From Salpingoeca rosetta (taxonomy: Eukaryota; Opisthokonta; Choanoflagellata; Craspedida; Salpingoecidae), in the NCBI RefSeq assembly GCF_000188695.1, contig NW_004754900.1:51860-64359 (forward strand): a stretch of DNA of 12,500 bases. Reading direction: 5' to 3'. The position numbers were made by a program, and so were the translations under genes. This document shows, piece after piece, positions 9,861 to 12,500 of the stretch; position 1 is the first letter of the stretch; every line of letters begins with the position of its first letter. The notes below the pieces were generated by a model. That model searched no databases. It saw only the letters and a list, made by a program, of their open reading frames with translations, and was not told the origin of the DNA.

Positions 9861-11523
9861 ATACGCAAGTGGTACGTGCATGCGTGACTTATGTACAGGT
9901 TCGCATCTGTGTTTGCTGCTTGTGTGGATGCATGTGCTGGATTGCGGGCATTGACGAGCGAGATAATACTGTCGGTGCCACTGGTAAATGAAAACAGGTA
10001 CAAACATGCCGACACCTCACCCTTATCTGCGAAGAAAGCGCCAACGTCTGCAGATACGCCTTGATACATCAACAGTCAAAGAGTTGTCAGCACGTACCGC
10101 AGGTGACAAACAGGTATGAGCGATGGACGAACGAACTGAGTCGATGCGCAGCAGCAGCAAAGCAGCAACTAAAATAAAAGAGCAATAACGCAGAGTTTTG
10201 AGACACGATGGTCCTCCGTGCACAGCTAGCCCTACCTGTAATAACTGATGATGATGGTGCGCTCACATCAAAGGGGTCACGATACCACGTCTCGTCTTGT
10301 CCAAAGGCGCAATTCATCAGCGTGCCGCCATTCAACTTCGCGCACTGAAACTTCCAGCGACGATCGGCAAAAAAGTTTTCGCGACCACGCTGATGGCACG
10401 AATTGGCCGAGAGAAAGAGAGATAGAGAGAGAGAGAGAGATAGTGTGTGTGTGTGCGTGTGTGTGCGTGGCAAGTAGGTGGGGAACAAAGGTAGCGTGAG
10501 TTGAGCAATGGCAGAATGGCATGAGGTGTATGCATCACTGCGAAAGTAATGCGCAAACCATGGAACAAACAGTCATTTCACATCACAGCGAGCAGGCAAG
10601 AAACAGATCACTGGCGAATGGACGGACAGAAGCTTGGATCCTGGCCTCCCTTGCGTCGCTCTCTATGCCTGTCAAATCTTTTCACGCCAATTGAACGAAG
10701 AGCGAGAAGGGGTGTGCCCAAATCAAGCAGGTTTGCAATGATGGATGGGTGAGTACACGCAGAGGCACGACGCGCAAGCGCAAGTGTGTGCCCGGCAATC
10801 ATGTATGTGTGTGTACTGCCTGCGTACACTCATTCGTTGGGCAGGTGAAGGTGAGATCGCGCGGTGGGAAGCTGTAGAGATCATAGTCGTTGGACACAAA
10901 CTCGTTCACATAATCTGCTGTCCAGGTCGGGGGTGGTTGAGGCTGGCCGCCAATGTCGCTGCATGTCAGGGAGAATATGCGGTCGCCTGCAGCATACCAA
11001 ATAGAGTGGTATGTGTGAGTGAGTGAGTGTGAGAGAGTGAATAAGTGAATGAGTGTGTGTGTGCGTGTGAGTGGGTGAGTGATTGGGTGAGTGTGTGTTC
11101 TGCACATCGCTCACATCTGAAGGCATGATCACTTGTCACACGTCACAACGCGACAACCTGCCATGCCCGCCCCCGACGCGACGTGCTTGCCACAGCACGA
11201 GCAGCAGTGCATCGAGTGTCACTGTACGTTTTTTTCCAGCCTTCCCCAACCGAACCACCCAAACACTGAAACACATCAAGACAATCTGCCACCCCCCTCC
11301 CTTCACAAGCCAGCCTACCTTCATCTTCGTTGAACTCTGAAGATACTGTCGTGACGCCCTGTCCCTCTGGGCAGGTGAGTGTGAAGGGCTCGGAGATGGT
11401 GCTCCATTCCGCATTCACTTCTGGCATGCTGCTGAAAACGAAGAGGAGAAGCGCAAGGGCGAGACATCGACGACTCACGGCAGCCTTGTTCTGAGCACCA
11501 CGAAGAGTGTCGGTGAGGCGCAT
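549..11523 (-). CDS. Giant multidomain type I membrane protein (18 exons, 2,321 aa)
   Basis: CDS joined on the minus strand: 11523-11319, 10986-10817, 10389-10236, 10047-10021, 9760-9729, 9552-9501, 9297-9232, 9045-8920, 8662-8543, 8307-8216, 7976-7851, 7708-7336, 7146-7066, 6827-6241, 5988-4195, 4002-2791, 2569-1057, 784-549. All introns are GT-AG, phases agree, and the total is 6,966 nt with one terminal TGA. The layout (signal peptide, cysteine-rich and beta-sandwich ectodomain, one transmembrane helix, short tail ending ETTV) indicates a cell-surface adhesion or receptor protein. Its ligand cannot be told. The start at 11523 sits in an ACCATG context and leads directly into a signal peptide. 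Domain names come from reading motifs by eye; the EGF, dermatopontin-like repeats and transmembrane segment are the firmest. The least certain junction is exon 2 to exon 3. I know no named orthologue. Confidence 0.87.
798..851. repeat. (CA)27 microsatellite beside exon 18 acceptor
   Basis: This is an uninterrupted CA run on the plus strand, TG in transcript sense, ending 12 bases from the exon 18 splice acceptor in intron 17. It occupies the place where a pyrimidine tract is expected. Confidence 0.95.
963..1039. repeat. (CAA)n followed by (CA)30 microsatellite
   Basis: A short ACA/CAA triplet run (963-978) changes into a pure CA run (978-1039). In transcript sense this is TG followed by TTG, near the 5' end of intron 17. 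It is a second, separate microsatellite in the same 272-nt intron. Confidence 0.95.
1057..2569 (-). CDS. Exon 17: beta domains, bacterial Ig-like domain, SEA-like domain, Ser/Thr stalk
   Basis: This exon encodes residues 1740-2243. DRDPPVVYGFPEPADG...SFQFNEDVEC...VKDLSGNTM (1954-2053) is the pattern of SbsA-type bacterial Ig-like domains. Residues about 2074-2196 (ADVLQAELATIVDTDPSRVT ... LATLLQSRLQDAAY) resemble a SEA-like or ferredoxin-like membrane-proximal domain, interrupted by GRRRRATTTTT (2152-2161). A stalk of Gly, Ser and Thr at 2208-2238 precedes the membrane. The acceptor is GCGCAG and the donor GTGAGT, entering phase 0 and leaving phase 1. Confidence 0.88.
2791..4002 (-). CDS. Exon 16: helical acidic insertion and Gly/Ser-rich beta region
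   Basis: This exon encodes residues 1336-1739. Residues about 1420-1545 are predicted helical and highly charged (DDDDDTEED at 1446-1454, then AEKIAELKRAIKAWEDNLDR). After that come beta strands with FSGGGSTYTFEYDLSRGDS, including an RGDS at 1596-1599. Then come FATFSGQSSCPHEPNTV, a motif I associate with giant bacterial surface proteins, and a strand-rich end. The acceptor is CATCAG and the donor AGC|GTGAGT, phase 0 on both sides. Confidence 0.87.
4195..5988 (-). CDS. Exon 15: Cna-B/carboxypeptidase-regulatory-like repeats and beta-rich block
   Basis: This exon encodes residues 738-1335 in one open 1,794-nt exon. Two beta-sandwich units are recognisable by the GVEVEF...TNEDGKFFI (759-785) and DVEVCLYDR...SDSKGRYLIS (868-897) motifs. 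A third unit restarts at KDTTSDRGTVDIAGG (963-977), echoing KDTTSLPFSGIVSIGG (839-854) 124 residues earlier. The rest is beta-rich, with NST and NATT glycosylation sites and the motif VVQDPPGGLS at 1257-1266. The acceptor is GTGCAG and the donor CAC|GTAAGC, phase 0 on both sides. Confidence 0.88.
6131..6228. repeat. CA and GCACAC hexamer repeat in intron 14
   Basis: A CA run near 6135-6153 is followed by at least six tandem ACGCAC hexamers (about 6190-6226). The tract ends 12 bases from the exon 14 donor. In transcript sense it reads GTGCGT repeats, which resemble reiterated 5' splice sites. Confidence 0.9.
6241..6827 (-). CDS. Exon 14: Thr-rich linker and two PAN/apple-like cysteine modules
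   Basis: This exon encodes residues 542-737. A STSTTTT linker is followed by YYPGTSSPVASVSECKDLC with CHQL downstream (about 565-615). A second unit, GSYIFDGTQDDCEEACSAHG (about 628-660), follows. The E-C-x-x-x-C pattern after a short hydrophobic stretch is PAN/apple-like. I am moderately sure of the fold class only. The acceptor ATGAAG has no good pyrimidine tract but is the only nearby AG giving phase 1. The donor is ATG|GTGAGT. Confidence 0.8.
6838..6940. repeat. GT/GTGA repeat in intron 13
   Basis: A mixed GTGT, GTGAGTGT and TGACATGAGTGTG array on the plus strand, reading CA and TCAC in transcript sense. It sits just upstream of the exon 14 acceptor. Two copies of GTGTGACATGAGTGTG appear around 6909-6936. 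Confidence 0.85.
7066..7146 (-). CDS. Exon 13: linker strand between beta domain and PAN-like modules
   Basis: This exon encodes residues 515-541, beginning GEFYLRRFLAVDTGDTRF. The acceptor is GCGTAG and the donor AGA|GTAAGT. It is phase 1 on both sides and 81 nt long, so skipping it would keep the frame. The residues finish the preceding beta domain. Confidence 0.75.
7156..7211. repeat. (TG)n microsatellite in intron 12
   Basis: A TG run of 56 bases with one TATG interruption near 7180, beginning 9 bases from the exon 13 acceptor. It reads CA in transcript sense. Confidence 0.95.
7336..7708 (-). CDS. Exon 12: end of FN3-like domain and a second beta domain
   Basis: This exon encodes residues 391-514. 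VTLTPVG completes the FN3 G strand. PSGAPTDFQIKQ...VLFRWADQSQCE...FTRNG looks like a second FN3-type sandwich with extra cysteines. The acceptor is CAACAG and the donor GTGTGT. It enters in phase 0 and leaves in phase 1. Confidence 0.82.
7851..7976 (-). CDS. Exon 11: C-terminal half of FN3-like domain
   Basis: This exon encodes residues 349-390. VSVARWSYD...YHVSNLAAGTRYR matches the FN3 E-F region (Y-x-V-x-x-L-x-x-G-T-x-Y). It is phase 0 on both sides. Its donor CGATACAGG|GTGCGT closely resembles that of exon 10. Confidence 0.78.
8216..8307 (-). CDS. Exon 10: N-terminal half of FN3-like domain
   Basis: This exon encodes residues 318-348. APTITVELGLTDMDISVDGE resembles the first strands of an FN3 domain. 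The acceptor is CTGCAG and the donor AGG|GTGCGT. It enters in phase 1 and leaves in phase 0. Confidence 0.75.
8543..8662 (-). CDS. Exon 9: complete calcium-binding EGF domain
   Basis: This exon encodes residues 278-317. DADEC at the start supplies the calcium ligands. Six cysteines lie at 282, 289, 295, 304, 306 and 316. C-V-N-T-I-G-S-Y-S-C-S-C (295-306) fits the Asx-hydroxylation consensus of EGF_CA domains. One domain is encoded by one 120-nt exon with phase 1 on both borders. The acceptor is CACACAG, formed at the end of a long CA tract. The donor is GTACGT. Confidence 0.9.
8664..8749. repeat. (TG)43 microsatellite abutting exon 9 acceptor
   Basis: The longest pure dinucleotide run in the window. 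In transcript sense it is (CA)43, and the final CAG is the splice acceptor itself, so no normal pyrimidine tract separates the repeat from the EGF exon. Confidence 0.97.
8827..8890. repeat. 28-bp tandem repeat, two copies plus partial
   Basis: CGTGCATGGGTACATG followed by a TG run occurs at 8827 and 8855, exactly 28 bases apart. The CGTGCAT beginning returns at 8885. It lies in intron 8 between the donor and the TG microsatellite. Confidence 0.88.
8920..9045 (-). CDS. Exon 8: second half of CCP/sushi-like module
   Basis: This exon encodes residues 236-277. GDECKYKECNRGYELTAFGS, then RTC, then W and KEC, is the CCP core (C-x-x-G-Y-x-L-x-G ... C ... W ... C). Exons 7 and 8 together hold six cysteines rather than the usual four. 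The acceptor is CCAG. The donor GTCCGA is weak, but it gives the phase 1 required by the EGF exon. Confidence 0.78.
9232..9297 (-). CDS. Exon 7: first half of CCP/sushi-like module
   Basis: This exon encodes residues 214-235. RTCDPLVLPNGVTEGNC has the C-x-P...PNG opening typical of CCP modules, and NCT is a potential N-glycosylation site. The acceptor is GGGGCAG and the donor GTAAGA, phase 1 on both sides. Confidence 0.8.
9501..9552 (-). CDS. Exon 6: short cysteine-rich CCP-like segment
   Basis: This exon encodes residues 197-213, ITCDETSGYQLVGRTCQ, the G-Y-x-L-x-G...C half of a sushi/CCP fold. The acceptor is GTGCAG and the donor GTGAGT. It enters in phase 0 and leaves in phase 1. Confidence 0.78.
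9729..9760 (-). CDS. Exon 5: 32-nt microexon, loop 3 core (DPLWSFQKC)
   Basis: This microexon encodes residues 186-196, VDPLWSFQKCQ. It is the third dermatopontin-like core, degenerate because Pro replaces the Arg of Asp-Arg. The acceptor is ACGCAG and the donor CAG|GTACGC. It enters in phase 1 and leaves in phase 0. Confidence 0.72.
9826..9859. repeat. (GT)17 microsatellite in intron 4
   Basis: A pure GT run between microexons 4 and 5. It reads CA in transcript sense. Confidence 0.95.
10021..10047 (-). CDS. Exon 4: 27-nt microexon
   Basis: This microexon encodes DVGAFFADK (177-185) plus one base. It is supported by a TCTGCAG acceptor and a GTGAGG donor, phase 1 on both sides. When joined, SSSVITDVGAFFADKGVDPLW lines up with loop 1 (QGVTTVSSEFNEDEGDRIF) at the same spacing. 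A gene finder without this exon would lose the third loop. Confidence 0.72.
10236..10389 (-). CDS. Exon 3: dermatopontin-like loop 2 core (ADRRWKFQC)
   Basis: This exon encodes residues 126-176. ADRRWKFQC at 133-141 is the clearest dermatopontin-family signature in the protein (Asp-Arg-x-Trp-x-Phe/Tyr-x-Cys). The exon continues to CAFGQDETWYRDPF and SSSVIT, which begins loop 3. The acceptor is CATCAG before 10389. Donor ACAG|GTAGGG is phase 1. A competing donor GTGAGC after the PFD codons is rejected because the downstream loop then loses its match. Confidence 0.75.
10408..10472. repeat. GA/GT repeat in intron 2
   Basis: A GAGA/GATA run followed by GT. In transcript sense this is a CA run then a CT-rich tract, which makes a good polypyrimidine tract for exon 3. 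Confidence 0.85.
10817..10986 (-). CDS. Exon 2: end of dermatopontin-like loop 1, start of loop 2
   Basis: This exon encodes residues 69-125. GDRIFSLTC (69-77) closes loop 1 and matches the dermatopontin Asp-Arg-x-aromatic pattern. WTADYVNEF...DLTFTCPTNE opens loop 2. The acceptor is GCAG before 10986. The donor at 10815-10816 (GCA|GTACAC) is chosen because it gives phase 0, which exon 3 needs. The other GT sites at 10826-10829 give phases that do not join to exon 3 unless a microexon is missing. Confidence 0.7.
11009..11098. repeat. GTGA/GT degenerate repeat in intron 1
   Basis: Repeated GTGAGTGA, GTGAATGAGT and GTGT units, reading TCAC and CA in transcript sense, a short distance upstream of the exon 2 acceptor. 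Confidence 0.85.
11319..11523 (-). CDS. Exon 1: signal peptide and start of dermatopontin-like loop 1
   Basis: This exon encodes residues 1-68 and ends in phase 1 at donor GTAGG. Residues 20-32 (CLALALLLFVFSS) form the hydrophobic core, with a likely signal-peptidase site after VNA at residue 38. Residues 47-68 carry FTLTCPEGQ followed by GVTTVSS, the first strand pair of a dermatopontin-like loop. Its Asp-Arg motif falls at the start of the next exon. The in-frame ATG at 11817 would add 98 low-complexity residues ahead of the signal peptide and is not preferred. Confidence 0.85.
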
Positions 11524-11933
11524 GGTTGGTGGTTGGTGTGAGCGTGTTCGTTGTTTGCCTCTGCCTTTGCGTGCTGGTGACTTTCGTTGTCGCTCTGGCT
11601 GATGTCGTTGTTCTGTTGGGTGTGTGGCTGGTGCTGGGTGCGTGTGCCCATTTCCAGACCTCCACTCACTGCAGCCGTTGGTGTTGTTCAACAGTTGCGT
11701 GTGCTTGGAAAATGCGTGCACTTCGGCTTGCGTTTGTGCCACAACAATCATCACAGCACACGCGCTTGCGTCTGCGTTCGTGCGTAGGTACGTGCATGTA
11801 ACAGCTTGCGTCGTCACATGCAGCGGAAGCGGCTGCGTCGTCGTTTAACAGTAGCGCGGAACGCTGACCACAGGCTGGCAGGAGGTCAGGTTACGGTGGT
11901 GCCGTTGGGGCCGTTGTATGGCGGGTTGTGTGG

Positions 11934-11957
11934 GCTCGTTGGCTCGTAGGCTCGTTG
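11934..11957. repeat. Triplicated 8-mer GGCTCGT(T/A)
   Basis: Three exact-length tandem units (GGCTCGTT, GGCTCGTA, GGCTCGTT) with no spacing lie in the middle of the divergent promoter. This could be a clustered factor-binding site or chance slippage. Confidence 0.85.
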
Positions 11958-12090
11958 CCGTCCAGGTTTCGCTTGTGAGGTCAGCAATACGGGGCCAACA
12001 GGGCCCTTCGCCCACCCGCCCAAAGCCAGAACGTCACCATTCGCGCTGTGTCAGGGAAAACATCCACTGAACGCACAAACAAACACACGA

Positions 12091-12098
12091 TGACGTCA
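12091..12098. promoter_or_regulatory. Perfect CRE palindrome TGACGTCA
   Basis: The full 8-base palindrome bound by CREB/ATF-type bZIP factors lies 28 bases upstream of the glucosyltransferase start codon and 567 bases upstream of the large gene's start. Because it is palindromic it could serve both directions. Binding is inferred from the motif only. Confidence 0.5.
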
Positions 12099-12125
12099 AG
12101 AAATGTTTAACAAAAACTGAAGGTC

Positions 12126-12419
12126 ATGCGTCCGAGTCCACGCATCGGTTTACACTTTTTTCTATGTCTGATGATGATGATTTTGATGACAGTGGACGCT
12201 GCCGTGGCTGGTGTTGTGCTGTTGCTGGGTGGTGTGGTGGCCACGCACGTGTGCGCGCTGCTGTGGCTCGTGTTGGCAAAGGCAGCAACCAGGCATGAGG
12301 ACGGTGGCCGCACAATTGGCGCTGTGCGGCCTCCCATATCCATGATCAAGCCCATCAAAGGAAACAGCCCAACATTGCGAGGCAACCTTGAGTCGTGCTT
12401 CCGAGCTCTTTCGCCACAG
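12126..12419 (+). CDS. First coding exon of ceramide glucosyltransferase-like protein (partial)
   Basis: This exon encodes 98 residues and ends in phase 0 at CACAG|GTGCGC; the rest lies beyond the window. Residues about 25-53 (AAVAGVVLLLGGVVATHVCA and onward) form a membrane anchor. PPISMIKPIKGNSPTLRGNL (69-88) then matches the start of the GT21 catalytic domain, where a K-P-(L/I)-K-G motif followed by N-L-E is characteristic. Such enzymes transfer glucose from UDP-glucose to ceramide on the cytosolic face of the Golgi. Downstream Met codons at residues 16-18 and 21 are alternative starts. Catalytic Asp motifs and (Q/R)xxRW lie outside the window, so activity cannot be judged. Confidence 0.75.
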
Positions 12420-12500
12420 GTGCGCGCGTGTGAGTGAGTTTATCTGTGTGAGCTTTTATGTGTGTATCTGTGTGTGTGTGTGTGTGTGTGCGCTCGCGCG
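12420..12500 (+). other. Start of intron 1 of the glucosyltransferase-like gene
   Basis: A GTGCGC donor is followed by GTGTGAGTGAG and a GT microsatellite (about 12462-12490). The GT-rich intron style matches the large gene. No acceptor is reached before the window ends. Confidence 0.65.

Larger units (their letters stand above)
11524..12125. promoter_or_regulatory. Shared divergent promoter region
   Basis: This interval lies between the start codons of two genes that read away from each other. It therefore holds both 5' UTRs and either two promoters or one bidirectional one. I see no convincing TATA box. Two ordered elements stand out, a TGACGTCA palindrome and a triplicated GGCTCGT(T/A) 8-mer. 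Transcription starts cannot be placed from sequence alone. Confidence 0.65.

Noticed and set aside
10488..10816. Open frames in intron 2 on the minus strand
   Set aside because: They show no dermatopontin-like residues and no in-phase pair of splice sites that I could support.
11524..11817. Upstream in-frame ATG at 11817 for the large gene
   Set aside because: It would place 98 polar, low-complexity residues before an obvious signal peptide, while the ATG at 11523 has an ACCATG context.

Overview
This window is eukaryotic nuclear DNA. It has spliced genes with GT-AG introns of about 140-430 bases, GC-rich exons, dinucleotide-rich introns, and animal-type extracellular modules (calcium-binding EGF, CCP/sushi-like, FN3-like, dermatopontin-like). 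I see no bacterial operon, phage or mobile element. The mix of animal-type and bacterial-looking surface domains in one protein, with short introns full of GT/CA repeats, best suits a choanoflagellate (Salpingoeca or Monosiga-like). That assignment is an inference, and another unicellular relative of animals is possible.

Almost the whole window (549-11523, minus strand) is one gene that I could join from 18 exons. All 17 introns have GT and AG ends with compatible phases, and the joined reading frame is 6,966 nt, encoding 2,321 residues plus a stop. The predicted protein is a type I membrane protein. In order it has: a signal peptide (1-38), three dermatopontin-like loops (about 41-195), a CCP-like segment (196-276), one calcium-binding EGF (278-317), FN3-like beta domains (about 319-540), two PAN/apple-like cysteine modules (about 565-680), Cna-B/carboxypeptidase-regulatory-like beta domains (about 738-1000), a very long beta-rich region with a helical acidic insertion (about 1000-1950), a bacterial-type Ig-like domain (about 1955-2066), a SEA-like membrane-proximal domain with an RRRR motif, a Ser/Thr stalk, one transmembrane helix (about 2245-2268), and a 50-residue tail ending in ETTV, a class I PDZ ligand.

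The gene has two styles. The N-terminal third is cut into small exons, many with phase-1 borders that match modules. The C-terminal two thirds sits in three large exons of 1.2-1.8 kb that resemble giant bacterial surface proteins.

At the right end (12126-12419, plus strand) lies the first coding exon of a second, divergent gene. It encodes an N-terminal membrane anchor and a KPIKG motif typical of ceramide glucosyltransferase (GT21, UGCG-like), and the rest of that gene runs off the window. The 602 bases between the two start codons form a shared promoter region with a perfect TGACGTCA palindrome and a triplicated 8-mer. Bases 1-548 are 3' flank of the large gene, with CA-rich simple repeats and no recognisable gene.
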